Source: a bacterium (GTDB lineage: Bacteria > Chloroflexota > Dormibacteria > UBA8260 > Bog-877). Taken from it: a stretch of DNA of 18,643 bases. Below, piece by piece: positions 8,210-15,936 of this stretch. The stretch is from assembly GCA_021791345.1 (NCBI GenBank), contig JAJYWT010000219.1:1-18643 (forward strand). Reading direction: 5' to 3'. A program made the position numbers and the translations under genes. Position 1 is the first letter of the stretch. Each line of letters starts with the position of its first letter. The notes beneath the pieces are model-generated. The model saw only the letters and a program-made list of their open reading frames with translations. It was not told the origin of the DNA and made no database searches.

Positions 8210-9307
8210 ATGATCGACAGCCACGGCCATCCCGTGTCGGAGCACGGCGGGACGCTGGACCTGTCCGACATCAACGTCCAGCTGGCGGCGACCGACGAGG
8301 AGCGGCGGGAGCGTGGCCGCAGCAGCCCATCGCGACTGAGCCACGAGCTCCTGGCCGTCCGGCTCGCCGGCTATCTTCGATGCGAGGTGGCGGAGGTGAG
8401 TCAGGCCCGCGCCCAGTCCAGCTCAGACTGGCCGGCTTACGTGCGCGGCCTCTTCGCGGACGCCGGCATCAAGGGGGTGGTCCTGGACCCTGGATGGCGG
8501 CTGGACGCGACCACCGCCCAGGCGGAGCGGTTCGAGGAGTTGATCGGCTGCCCGGTTCGGCCGATCTTGCGGCTGGAACCGCTCATCGACCGCATGGTCG
8601 CGGAGGGGGCGTTGGCGCAGGAGGTGTTCGACGCGGTCCAAGCCGCGGTCGAGCAGGCCCCGGCCAGTGGCTACCGTGGCTTCAAGACGATCATCGCCTA
8701 CCGCACCGGGCTGGCGGTCGACCCCACCGCCGACTTGGAGCGTGCGCAGCGCTCCCTCGATGAGACCGCCGGCCTGCCGCCGCGGCGCCGCGGCAAGGCG
8801 CTTCGCGACCTCATCCTTCGTTCGGCCCTGGGCTGGGCCGCCGAGCTCGGCCTGCCCTTCCAGATCCACACCGGGTTCGGCGACTCCGAGATCAGGCTCA
8901 GTGAGGCGAACCCGCTGTTGCTCGAGGAGCTGTTGCTGACCCCCGAGGGCCGGGCGGCCACGGTCGTGCTCATCCATGGGGCCTACCCGTGGCACGAGGA
9001 GCTGGCATTCCTGACGCTGGCCCGGCCCAACGTCTACGCCGAGATCTCAGAGTTCAACCTGTACGCAGTGGCCACAGTCGCCAATCGGCTGGAACAGATC
9101 CTTGACTTCGCCCCGACCTCCCGCGTCCTCTGCGGGACCGACGGCCACGGCCACCCCGAGACCTACTGGTTCGGGGCCCACGTGCTCCACGAGGCCTGGG
9201 TCACCGTGCGCCAGCGCTGGGAGCGACAGGGGGCCCGGCGACCCTGGCTGGAGCAGGTGGAGTCGGACATCATGGAGGGCAACACCGCCCGCCTGTACGA
9301 CTTCTGA
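8210..9307 (+). CDS. FluG-type amidohydrolase (amidohydrolase 2 / metal-dependent TIM barrel)
   Basis: A 365-residue metal-dependent hydrolase. The N-terminal DSHGHP supplies the metal-binding histidines 5 and 7. Later landmarks are GIKGVVLDPG, RGFKTIIAYRTGL, LPFQIHTGFGD, VVLIHGAYPWHEEL and the C-terminal CGTDGHGHPE with the metal-site aspartate. The pair FKTIIAYRTGL and IHTGFGD is characteristic of the N-terminal amidohydrolase half of fungal FluG and its bacterial relatives. ATG 8210 puts the first histidine motif at the very N-terminus, as expected. It is the last gene of the plus-strand operon, just before a strong stem-loop. It probably hydrolyses an amide, or decarboxylates or deaminates a ring compound; substrate unknown. 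Confidence 0.9.
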   Translation: MIDSHGHPVSEHGGTLDLSDINVQLAATDEERRERGRSSPSRLSHELLAVRLAGYLRCEVAEVSQARAQSSSDWPAYVRGLFADAGIKGVVLDPGWRLDATTAQAERFEELIGCPVRPILRLEPLIDRMVAEGALAQEVFDAVQAAVEQAPASGYRGFKTIIAYRTGLAVDPTADLERAQRSLDETAGLPPRRRGKALRDLILRSALGWAAELGLPFQIHTGFGDSEIRLSEANPLLLEELLLTPEGRAATVVLIHGAYPWHEELAFLTLARPNVYAEISEFNLYAVATVANRLEQILDFAPTSRVLCGTDGHGHPETYWFGAHVLHEAWVTVRQRWERQGARRPWLEQVESDIMEGNTARLYDF

Positions 9308-9312
9308 CCTGC

Positions 9313-9346
9313 CGCCCACCCGCCGCGATCAGGCGGCGGGTGGGCG
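9313..9346. terminator. Stem-loop terminator between convergent genes
   Basis: A perfect 14-bp stem (arms 9313-9326 and 9333-9346) with the loop GATCAG, six bases after the amidohydrolase stop. It has no T-tract on either strand, which is common in GC-rich genomes. It overlaps the last codons and stop of the facing ribbon-helix-helix gene, so it could act in both directions. Confidence 0.7.
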
Positions 9347-9526
9347 CCCCCGGCGGGCGGGCTGACCGGCTCGCTCCGGCATCCGACCGGCCTGCCTCAG
9401 CGCCTGGCGCAACAGCACCTCGACTTGGGCATTCACGCTGCGCAGCTCGTCGGCGGCCCAGCGGGCGAGGGCTTCGTGGACCGCCGGGTCCATGCGCAGG
9501 AGTACCGGCTTGCGGGCCGCCGCCAT
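9329..9526 (-). CDS. Small ribbon-helix-helix (Arc/HicB-antitoxin-like) protein
   Basis: A 65-residue protein with a ribbon-helix-helix pattern: the beta strand [10 protein letters not shown], a first helix [13 protein letters not shown], then [18 protein letters not shown], followed by a short basic Arg/Pro tail. Similar small proteins often sit beside SPFH genes in actinobacteria and are annotated as toxin-antitoxin-like. No toxin gene is present here. The stop of the SPFH gene is directly followed by this ATG (TGAATG), so translation is coupled. It may repress its own operon. Confidence 0.75.
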   Translation of the reverse strand: MAAARKPVLLRMDPAVHEALARWAADELRSVNAQVEVLLRQALRQAGRMPERAGQPARRGRPPAA

Positions 9527-10450
9527 TCAGGGATAGAGCGTGCCGGCGTTCACCACCGGCGAGGTGGGCTGGTCGCTGCAGAGTACCACCATGAGGTTGC
9601 TCACCATCGCCGCCTTGCGCTCCTCGTCCAGCTCCACGATCCCCCGCCGATTGAGCTGGTCAAGGGCCATCTCCACCATCCCCACCGCCCCATCGACGAT
9701 CCGCCCTCGCGCCGCCACCACCGCCGCCGCCTGCTGCCGTCTCAGCATCGCCTGGGCGATCTCCGGAGCGTAGGCCAGGTGGCTGATGCGGACCTCCACT
9801 ATCTCCACCCCCGCGATGGCCGCCCGGTCGGCCACCTCCTGCTCGAGCTCATGGGCGACTTGGTCGGTGAAGCCGCGGAGCGAGATCCCCTGACCCACCG
9901 GCTCGTCGTAAGGGTGGGTGGTGGCAACGTGGCGGAGGGCGGACTCCGCCTGCACCATCACGAAATTGAGGTAGTCCTCCACCGCGTAGACAGCCCGGGC
10001 GGTGTCCGCCACCTGCCAGACCACGATGGCGGCAATCTCCACCGGGTTGCCGTCCGCATCGTTGACCTTGAGATGGCCGGTCTCGAAGTTCCTCACCCTG
10101 ACGCTGATCCGCCGGCGCACGGTGAGAGGCAGGGTCCAGAAGAAGCCGGTGGTGCGCACCGTGCCCACGTAGTTCCCGAAGAAGCGCACCACCTGGGTCT
10201 GGCCAGGCTGGACGACCACCAGGGACGCGGCGACCACAGCCGCCGCCACCAGCAGAGCCACCCCGACGACCGACTGTCCGGCGTCGAACAGGTAGTGAGC
10301 GGCAACGATGGCGGCCGCGATGGCCAGCATTCCGAGCCAGCCGTTCAGAGCAGGTGCCGCCCGCTCCTCCACGGCGACGCGCGCCGGGTGTAGGCCGGCT
10401 CGCACCCCCGCGGGTCCGGGTCCGGGTCCGACCGAATCTTCGCCCTTCAT
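9527..10450 (-). CDS. SPFH/Band 7 (stomatin-like) membrane protein
   Basis: A membrane scaffold protein of 307 residues. Two hydrophobic segments (about 36-52 and 61-80) are followed by a Band 7 domain beginning [15 protein letters not shown], with the conserved core [26 protein letters not shown], then the helical [24 protein letters not shown] and the [15 protein letters not shown] segment. SPFH proteins oligomerise at the membrane and organise microdomains or proteases. There is no NfeD-type partner nearby; the partner here is the ribbon-helix-helix protein. An SD-like GGGAG precedes ATG 10450. Confidence 0.93.
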   Translation of the reverse strand: MKGEDSVGPGPGPAGVRAGLHPARVAVEERAAPALNGWLGMLAIAAAIVAAHYLFDAGQSVVGVALLVAAAVVAASLVVVQPGQTQVVRFFGNYVGTVRTTGFFWTLPLTVRRRISVRVRNFETGHLKVNDADGNPVEIAAIVVWQVADTARAVYAVEDYLNFVMVQAESALRHVATTHPYDEPVGQGISLRGFTDQVAHELEQEVADRAAIAGVEIVEVRISHLAYAPEIAQAMLRRQQAAAVVAARGRIVDGAVGMVEMALDQLNRRGIVELDEERKAAMVSNLMVVLCSDQPTSPVVNAGTLYP

Positions 10451-10471
10451 GGCTTCTCCCGCCTCCCGCCC

Positions 10472-10499
10472 TGATAGACCGATATCACTAAGCTATCAC
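10472..10499. promoter_or_regulatory. Repeat-bearing operator/promoter candidate before the SPFH gene
   Basis: TATCAC occurs twice (10483-10488 and 10494-10499), exactly one helical turn apart (11 bases), with a reversed TGATAG half-site at 10472-10477. This AT-rich block lies 22-49 bases before the SPFH start in otherwise GC-rich sequence. It is a plausible binding site for a dimeric repressor such as the ribbon-helix-helix partner, or part of the promoter. Confidence 0.4.
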
Positions 10500-10540
10500 A
10501 AACCAACGCCAACGGAATGGGGCGAGGAGAGGAAATCCCC

Positions 10541-11128
10541 TCAGCTTCTGGCAGAGGAAGCCGGGGCGGCCCGGCCCAGGTCGTGAAACTCGGGATTGGG
10601 ACGAAGATCGAGGGCCAGGGCCATCCGGTTGGCCAGGGCGAAGAGGGCCACCACCGCGGAGATGTCCCAGATCTCCTCCTCGCCGAACCCGGCGGCGAAC
10701 AGGGCCTCCCGGTCAGGCTCACCAATCAGCTCAGGGGTGAGGGAGAGCTTCAGAGCGTAGTCGAGCATCGCCCGCTCGCGCTCGCTGATTGGGGCCAGCC
10801 GGTGGTTCACCGCCAGCAGGTCGGAGATGTGGGGGTTGCGGGCCCTCACCCTGAGGATCGCGCCGTGGGCGATGACGCAGTAGGGGCAACTCCGCTGAGC
10901 GCTGGTCGCGACCACGATCATCTCGCGCTCTGCCTTGCTGAGCCCACCCTCGCGCTCCATCACCGCATCGTGGTAATCCATGAAGGCTCGCAACTCAGCC
11001 GGACGATGGCCCAGAGCCAGGAACACATTGGGGACAAAGCCAGTCTTGTCGGCGATGGCCGTGATCCGCTCTCTGAGGTCCGGCGGCAGATCCCGCAGGT
11101 CAGGAGTGGGAAAGCGGCTGATGGACAT
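10541..11128 (-). CDS. AhpD-like peroxidase-related protein
   Basis: A 195-residue protein with two CMD-like helical units. The active site shows Glu69, Cys81, Cys84 and His88 in RSCPYCVIAH, with AhpD spacing. The segment KTGFVPNVFLALGHRPAELRAF and the total length match the peroxidase-related subfamily rather than AhpD proper. I start it at ATG 11128, six bases after GGGAGG; the frame extends to 11185 but without a better start. It stands alone between the SPFH gene and the deacetylase-fold gene. Its relation to the other AhpD-like gene at 7781 is one of fold only; they share little sequence outside the motif. Confidence 0.88.
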   Translation of the reverse strand: MSISRFPTPDLRDLPPDLRERITAIADKTGFVPNVFLALGHRPAELRAFMDYHDAVMEREGGLSKAEREMIVVATSAQRSCPYCVIAHGAILRVRARNPHISDLLAVNHRLAPISERERAMLDYALKLSLTPELIGEPDREALFAAGFGEEEIWDISAVVALFALANRMALALDLRPNPEFHDLGRAAPASSARS

Positions 11129-11134
11129 GACAAA

Positions 11135-11140
11135 CCTCCC
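11135..11140 (-). promoter_or_regulatory. Ribosome binding site of the AhpD-like peroxidase-related gene
   Basis: GGGAGG on the minus strand, six bases before ATG 11128. It fixes this start. Confidence 0.7.
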
Positions 11141-11234
11141 TGCTGGTGCCGACGTCGCCAGGCGAAGCGTTCTCAGGACCGCCAACTGAGTCCGTCCCCG
11201 CCCCGCGCCCCCAAGGCCGGGACCGGACCGAAAT

Positions 11235-11248
11235 CGGCCGCGCGGCCG
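11235..11248. repeat. Perfect 14-base GC palindrome upstream of the AhpD-like gene
   Basis: CGGCCGCGCGGCCG is fully self-complementary and lies about 107 bases before the start of the gene at 11128. It may be an operator, but pure GC palindromes arise easily in this composition. Confidence 0.3.
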
Positions 11249-11293
11249 CCCGCCGGGATGGGCTGATCACCGCCGGGCGCCTTCCGTCACACC

Positions 11294-11310
11294 CTGAGGT
11301 CTTCCCTCAG
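11294..11310 (-). terminator. Short stem-loop over the stop codon of the deacetylase-fold gene
   Basis: CTGAGG and CCTCAG pair perfectly (6 bp) around a five-base loop. The stop TGA (11309-11307) lies inside the stem. There is no T-tract, so termination is uncertain. Confidence 0.3.
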
Positions 11311-12188
11311 CCACGCCGGCCCATGCGAGTCCGAAAATCCGCGGCTACCTCTTCCATGGGCACCCAGGAGACGCCTTCGTGCGTGGATATGTAGGCGATC
11401 AGCCGCTCCAGCATGAGCAGGACTTGGGGGCGGCCGCTCACGTCGGGGTGGATCGTGAGCGGGAACACGGCGTAGTCCATCTCGCGGTAGACCCAATCGA
11501 ACTGATCGCGCCAGATTTGCTCCAGCTCCCTTGGGTTGACAAAGCCATGGCTGTTGGGCGACTGCTTGATGAACATCATGGGGGGCAGATCGTCCAGGTA
11601 CCAATTCGCGGCGATCTCCACCAGATCCACCTCTCGGCCGCGCTGCAGGGGCTGCATCCAGCTTTTGGCAGGAAGCCCGTAATCGACCTTGGTCCAGCGA
11701 TCCCCGACCCGGGCGAAGAAGGGCAGGAAGTCGTGGTAGCCCTGGCTGTTGTCGTAGCGGAAGCCGTAGCGCAGCAGCAGGTCCACGGTGTGCTCCGACA
11801 TCTCCCACCACGGGGCCACGTAGCCCCGCGGCGCCTGACCGCTGACCTTGCCGATGAGGTCGACGCAGCGCGCCAGGACCTCCTCCTCCTGGGTTGGGCT
11901 CATCGCGATCGGGTTCTCATGCGAGTAACCGTGCGCGCCGACCTCATGGCCCGCGGCCACCACCTGAGCCACCTGGTCTGGGAATGTCTCGATCGAGTGC
12001 CCCGGAATGAACCAGGTGGTGCGAAGGCCGAGCCGCTCGAAAAGGGTCAGAAGGCGGGGGATCCCCACCTCGCCTGCAAAGACGCCGCGCTGGATGTCCG
12101 ACGGCGAGTCCTCGCCGCCGTAGGAGCCCAGCCATCCGGCGACCGCATCCACATGCACCCCGATCGCGCACTTGATGTCCTTGCTCAT
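11307..12188 (-). CDS. Polysaccharide deacetylase-fold hydrolase (HpPgdA / cyclic imidase-like)
   Basis: A NodB-homology metal hydrolase of 293 residues. It shows metal ligands Asp14 (in VHVDAVAGW), His86 and His90 (in AHGYSH), the same numbering I recall for Helicobacter pylori PgdA (HP0310), plus the motif GYVAPWWE. The segment [12 protein letters not shown] followed by [14 protein letters not shown] is characteristic of this cytoplasmic subgroup, whose members lack a signal peptide and include PuuE-like allantoinases and cyclic-imide hydrolases. I prefer ATG 12188 because it reproduces the family N-terminus; a GTG at 12209 is possible and neither has a strong ribosome site. It follows the APC permease by 69 bases on the same strand, which suggests hydrolysis of an imported cyclic amide rather than cell-wall deacetylation. 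That is inference. Confidence 0.87.
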   Translation of the reverse strand: MSKDIKCAIGVHVDAVAGWLGSYGGEDSPSDIQRGVFAGEVGIPRLLTLFERLGLRTTWFIPGHSIETFPDQVAQVVAAGHEVGAHGYSHENPIAMSPTQEEEVLARCVDLIGKVSGQAPRGYVAPWWEMSEHTVDLLLRYGFRYDNSQGYHDFLPFFARVGDRWTKVDYGLPAKSWMQPLQRGREVDLVEIAANWYLDDLPPMMFIKQSPNSHGFVNPRELEQIWRDQFDWVYREMDYAVFPLTIHPDVSGRPQVLLMLERLIAYISTHEGVSWVPMEEVAADFRTRMGRRG

Positions 12189-12257
12189 CGCAGACAGCAC
12201 CCGCTGCACCTGAGGGCACGGGTCTTGAGATGCACCGCCGCCAGTCCGGCCGTCATC

Positions 12258-13880
12258 TCACGACGTGGCAACCGCGGTCGCGGGACCCGCGTCCTCCTCA
12301 CTGATCGAGGTTCCGGTCCAATGGATTCCGCTCCAGTAACCGACATAGTAGAAGCCCAGGGCCACCACCGCAAAGACGATGGAGTCGTAGGGGAACGGGA
12401 TCACGTTGCGGCCACCGAAGGCGGTCCCGCCCAGGAAGGAGAGCAGCGCAATCACCCCCAGATACGCGGGCATCCAGGCTCCGTAGATCAGGTCCTGGCG
12501 GGTGATTGGGCGAGTGCGCCGGTAGAAGCCCAGCAGCAGGACCCCGACCACCACCGAGGGAATCAGGATCCGGATCGCCGTCCACCCGGACCAGTACACC
12601 ATGAGGCTGGCGACCACGAACGCCAGCGGCCCGAGGACGTTGAGGTAGGGCATGCGGTACGGACGGGGCTCGTCCGGGTGACGGTGGCGGAAGATCGCGC
12701 AGGCGAGCGGCCCCGGCGCATAGGAGAGCACCAAAGCGGACGCCACCAGCGGGAAGAGACTGGAGAACGCCGGCAGCAGGATGAGGTAGATCGCCACCAC
12801 GACCAGCACCAGCAGCAGGGACGCCGCGGGGATTCCCTGGAGCGAGAGGCGGGCAAAGATCGAAGGCAGGTAGTTGTCGTAGCGAGCCATGGTCTGGCCG
12901 ACTCGGGCTGCCCCGCCGGAGTAGATGTACCCGTCCTTGAAGCTGGCGATGAGGGTGGTCACGATCGCGATCAGGCCGATGATCACGAGGCCACTGCCGT
13001 TGGCGACGGTCACAAAGGGGAACTCGAGTCCGCTGAGGGCGCCCCAGGCTCCGCCCGCCAGTTTCATCCCGTGCCAGTTGATCGCGCCGGTGTAGGCGAA
13101 GCTCTCGAAGGCGAAGATCGCCAGCACGATGAACATGGTGAGGATGACGGCCCTGGGAATGGTCCGCCCCGGATCCTTGACCTCCTCGGCGTAATCGATC
13201 GGTTGCCGGAAGCCGCCGTAGCCGTAGACGGTGGCGGTCACGGCCAGCAGGAGACCGCTGGCGCCGAGCGGGAAGAGGCCATGAAAGCTGCTGAAATTGG
13301 AGGCGTGGAAGTGGGTCAGGAGAGCCACCACGATCACCACCAGCCCCAGGATGGTGAACACCGTGAGCGCGTTGTTGATCTCGCCCATGTAGCGAATGCG
13401 CAGACTGTTCACAAACAGCATCAGCAGCAGAACCACGTAGGCGATGAGGATCCCCAGCCAGGTCAGGGTGCCGTTGGCAAAGAGGGCCGGGAACCAGTAG
13501 CTCAGGTACTCCACGAAGGCAACGATGATGGAGGGCACAGCCAGGGCATAGCCGATGAACGCACCCCATCCGTTCAGCACGCCTACCAGAGGGCCGCTGG
13601 CTCGAGCCGGGTAGTAGGCAACCCCACCCGCGCGCGGCCACATGGTGCCGAGCTCGATGTACGAGAGGGCCAGCACCATGATCATCAGGAACGCAATCAC
13701 CCAGGAGAAGATGCCCGCGGGGCCGGCCAAGCCCAAGACCGACACGGGGGTGAAGCCCACCGCGGGACCGAGAATCGCCCCCGTGGCCAAGAAGACCACC
13801 GACCAGAGACCGAGGTCCTTCTTGTAGTGCCGTCCGGCTTCGGCAACCGGCGTAGCGCCCGTCAGTGCTTGCTCGGCCAT
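12258..13880 (-). CDS. APC-family amino acid/amine permease
   Basis: A polytopic inner-membrane secondary transporter of 540 residues with about 12-14 hydrophobic segments. The first membrane helix has the APC signature LGLWSVVFLATGAILGP. Other landmarks are ELGTMWPRAGG after the second helix, GYGGFRQPIDYAEEVKDPGR around the sixth, and FKDGYIYSGGAARVGQTMAR. Substrates of the family are amino acids, polyamines and related amines, usually proton-coupled. GGGGG lies five bases before ATG 13880. It has its own promoter and leader hairpin, and the deacetylase-fold gene follows on the same strand. It may import the compound handled by that enzyme. Confidence 0.94.
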   Translation of the reverse strand: MAEQALTGATPVAEAGRHYKKDLGLWSVVFLATGAILGPAVGFTPVSVLGLAGPAGIFSWVIAFLMIMVLALSYIELGTMWPRAGGVAYYPARASGPLVGVLNGWGAFIGYALAVPSIIVAFVEYLSYWFPALFANGTLTWLGILIAYVVLLLMLFVNSLRIRYMGEINNALTVFTILGLVVIVVALLTHFHASNFSSFHGLFPLGASGLLLAVTATVYGYGGFRQPIDYAEEVKDPGRTIPRAVILTMFIVLAIFAFESFAYTGAINWHGMKLAGGAWGALSGLEFPFVTVANGSGLVIIGLIAIVTTLIASFKDGYIYSGGAARVGQTMARYDNYLPSIFARLSLQGIPAASLLLVLVVVAIYLILLPAFSSLFPLVASALVLSYAPGPLACAIFRHRHPDEPRPYRMPYLNVLGPLAFVVASLMVYWSGWTAIRILIPSVVVGVLLLGFYRRTRPITRQDLIYGAWMPAYLGVIALLSFLGGTAFGGRNVIPFPYDSIVFAVVALGFYYVGYWSGIHWTGTSISEEDAGPATAVATS

Positions 13881-13907
13881 GGCAACCCCCTACTTGACTC
13901 CCTCACC

Positions 13908-13936
13908 TGAGGGCCCCAAGCCCCTGCGGGCCCTCA
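13908..13936 (-). promoter_or_regulatory. Leader hairpin in the permease 5' untranslated region
   Basis: TGAGGGCCC and GGGCCCTCA form a perfect 9-bp inverted repeat around an 11-base loop, lying 28-56 bases before the permease start and just downstream of its predicted promoter. It could be an attenuator-like RNA structure or a protein operator. It is not followed by a T-tract. Confidence 0.5.
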
Positions 13937-13954
13937 CCGGACTCCGGTCGCGGG

Positions 13955-13984
13955 AGAATATCAGCAGGGTCGAACCTTTGTCAA
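13955..13984 (-). promoter_or_regulatory. Sigma-70/sigma-A type promoter of the permease operon
   Basis: Perfect -35 TTGACA (13984-13979), then 18 bases, then TATTCT (13960-13955) as -10; a shifted GATATT (13962-13957) gives a 16-base spacer. The expected transcript start near 13948 leaves a leader of about 70 bases. Confidence 0.65.
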
Positions 13985-14316
13985 GACACGCGAGCCACGC
14001 GCCACCACGGGGCTGAAGTCAGGTCGCCGCTGACGATCCAGGTGTAAGGTGTCGCGCCGCCCCAGCCTGTTGGCTCGAGTCCGGCAATCCCCCGGCACGA
14101 CGAGCCTTGAGAGGCCAACACCGCACCTTCGAGTGGCTCCAGACTCCGGAGCTATTGCTCGGTCAACCGGGTGCAGCCACCGCCGCGATCGGGCTCAACA
14201 GGGGGCTCGCCCAGTGGCCGCTCCCGCTACGCAGATGGCTCGTCCCGGCCCTGGGATGTGCCAATGGGGACCCCAGTTCGCGAGCGCCCGGTCCGGGAGG
14301 GCTTGGCCGACTCGGG

Positions 14317-14955
14317 TCACGGACGAATGGCCCGGCCTAAAACCATGCGGGGTGCCGGCAGCGGAATGCCGGCGAACCGGGTCGGAACCTCCCGCATCGC
14401 GGTCACGATGAATCCCGCTTGGCTGATGGCCGGCAGGGTGGCCCGGTTCAGGTGGCATCCTCCGGCAATCACGCCCCAGGCTGGGTCAACGGCGTCCTGG
14501 ACACGCCCACCCAGCCCCGGGCTGCGCACATGCTCGTAGAACCGCAGCTCCCCGTGCGGGCGGATCACGCGCATGAGCTCGGCCAGAGCCTGCTGCTGAT
14601 CGGTGACTGAGCAGAGCACCAGTGCCGACACGGCGGCGTCACAGGAGGCGTCGGGAAGCGGAAGCGCCTCAGCGATCGCGTCGATCACCTCCACCGCAGC
14701 CGAAGCGCTCCGGGCGGCCCGTCGGCAGGCGGATCTCAAAGCGGCCTCCGGTTCGGCCACGGTGACCTTCTCCACCTCCTGGGGATAGTGGCGAAGGTTG
14801 GCACCCGCTCCCCCGCCAATCTCCAGGACCCGACCGCTGAGACCGCCCAACAGCTCCCGCCTCACCCCCTGCATCGCCGCCAGCTCCGCCAACGGCCCCA
14901 ACACCGAGTAGCAGCGGGCGAAGATCGGATGCCTAGCGCGCCGCGGCGAGTCCAT
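14317..14955 (-). CDS. Class I SAM-dependent methyltransferase (UbiE/METTL7-like)
   Basis: A cytoplasmic methyltransferase of 212 residues. The N-terminus ARHPIFARCYSVLGP is typical of a subgroup annotated as generic class I methyltransferases. Motif I is VLEIGGGAGANLRHYP, the acidic loop follows as VTVAEPE, and motif IV/post-I is seen in ALPLPDASCDAAVSALVLCSV, then LMRVIRPHGELRFYEHV. Substrate is unknown. The start is ambiguous between ATG 14955 and ATG 14979, neither with a good ribosome site; I prefer 14955 for its fit to the family N-terminus. The open frame further upstream runs antisense to the neighbouring methyltransferase and is not coding. The two methyltransferases are divergently transcribed. 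Confidence 0.87.
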   Translation of the reverse strand: MDSPRRARHPIFARCYSVLGPLAELAAMQGVRRELLGGLSGRVLEIGGGAGANLRHYPQEVEKVTVAEPEAALRSACRRAARSASAAVEVIDAIAEALPLPDASCDAAVSALVLCSVTDQQQALAELMRVIRPHGELRFYEHVRSPGLGGRVQDAVDPAWGVIAGGCHLNRATLPAISQAGFIVTAMREVPTRFAGIPLPAPRMVLGRAIRP

Positions 14956-15073
14956 CTTGTGATCTTCGCACTCGGTCATGGCTCTGGACGGTCGCAATTC
15001 ACCCGCGGTCAGATCGTTTGAGCCGCCCATTCGGTAGCCCGGCCGTCCTGCGATGAGAGGGAGAATGCAGGCG

Positions 15074-15865
15074 ATGACTGCACAGGATCGCTGGGCCGCG
15101 GCCCTGAGCAGCTGGGCGCTGCCGCAGGAGATCCTCGCCCAGGCACCCGAGTCGCCCTGGCGACTCCCCCCGGAAGCGTTCGCGGCCGCGGCCCGGGCGG
15201 CTCTGGAACTGCCACCGACCCCGACCCATGAGCGGGCGCTGGAGGCACTTCCCGCCAGCGGCGTGGTGGTGGACGTGGGTGCCGGAGCAGGTGCGGCCAG
15301 CCTGCCGCTGGCGGCACGGGCGAGCCGGATAGTTGCGGTCGACCAGAGCTCGGAGATGCTGCGGGAGCTCCTCGCGATCGCTCCCCGCAGCGTGGTGGTG
15401 ACCACCGTCGAGGGCACCTGGCCCGAGGTCAGACCGAAGGTGGAGGCAGCCGACGTCGTCGTCTGTGCCAATGTCGCGTACAACGTTCCGGCGCTCGACG
15501 CATTCGTGACCGCCCTCACGGATACGGCCAGGGCCCAGGTGGTGATGGAGCTGACCTCATCACATCCTCAACAGCCCCTGAACTGGCTGTGGCAGCACTT
15601 CTGGGGCCTGCGGCGGCCCGAGGTCCCGACCGCGGAGACCGCCGTCAAGGTGGTTCAGGAAACCGTCGGCGTAGAGGTCGAGGTGATCCGTTGGCGGAGC
15701 CGGCGCCCGAGGTTCGACCCTCGCGACCCGCAGGCCATCGCCTGGGTGCGTCAACGGCTCTGCCTCCCCGAAGCCCGGACGGACGAGCTGGCGCAGCTGC
15801 TGCGGTCCCGGGACCCCAATCAGGAGACGGAGATGGTGACCCTGGTCTGGCGGGGGCGCGCGTGA
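15074..15865 (+). CDS. Class I SAM-dependent methyltransferase
   Basis: A 263-residue protein with an N-terminal helical part of about 60 residues and then a Rossmann methyltransferase domain. Motif I reads VVVDVGAGAGAASLPLA, motif II is RIVAVDQSSEML, and the post-I region reads AADVVVCANVAYNVPALDAF. Target unknown. Three in-frame ATGs occur (15053, 15065, 15074); GGGAG at 15059-15063 is spaced correctly only for 15074. It diverges from the methyltransferase on the minus strand and converges on the glycosyltransferase gene. No motif identifies it as an arsenite, quinone or rRNA methylase. Confidence 0.82.
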   Translation: MTAQDRWAAALSSWALPQEILAQAPESPWRLPPEAFAAAARAALELPPTPTHERALEALPASGVVVDVGAGAGAASLPLAARASRIVAVDQSSEMLRELLAIAPRSVVVTTVEGTWPEVRPKVEAADVVVCANVAYNVPALDAFVTALTDTARAQVVMELTSSHPQQPLNWLWQHFWGLRRPEVPTAETAVKVVQETVGVEVEVIRWRSRRPRFDPRDPQAIAWVRQRLCLPEARTDELAQLLRSRDPNQETEMVTLVWRGRA

Positions 15866-15936
15866 GCACGGGTGCAGCTTTGAGGTCGTGGGCCCGCTGG
15901 GCGCGCCGTCCGACAGCCGCAGGAAGCTGACTCAGC

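Larger units (their letters stand above)
13881..14316. other. 436-base intergenic stretch without a supported gene
   Basis: The 104 bases nearest the permease hold its leader hairpin and promoter. The rest (13985-14316) shows only short GC-rich open frames with no recognisable domain, no tRNA and no clear repeat. It may be decayed sequence. Confidence 0.5.

Noticed and set aside
11379..13910. Very long plus-strand open frame (843 codons) antisense to the deacetylase-fold and permease genes
   Set aside because: It runs across two well-supported genes and their spacer, and its translation is rich in His, Gln, Arg, Asp and Gly with no domain. This is the usual mirror frame of GC-rich coding sequence.
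14049..14411. Plus-strand open frames of 77-122 codons in and beyond the 13985-14316 gap
   Set aside because: No domain, arginine/proline-rich composition, and the right part is antisense to the methyltransferase.
15053..15073. Earlier ATG starts of the plus-strand methyltransferase
   Set aside because: The GGGAG site at 15059-15063 lies after the first ATG and only one base from the second, so only the third start is properly spaced.
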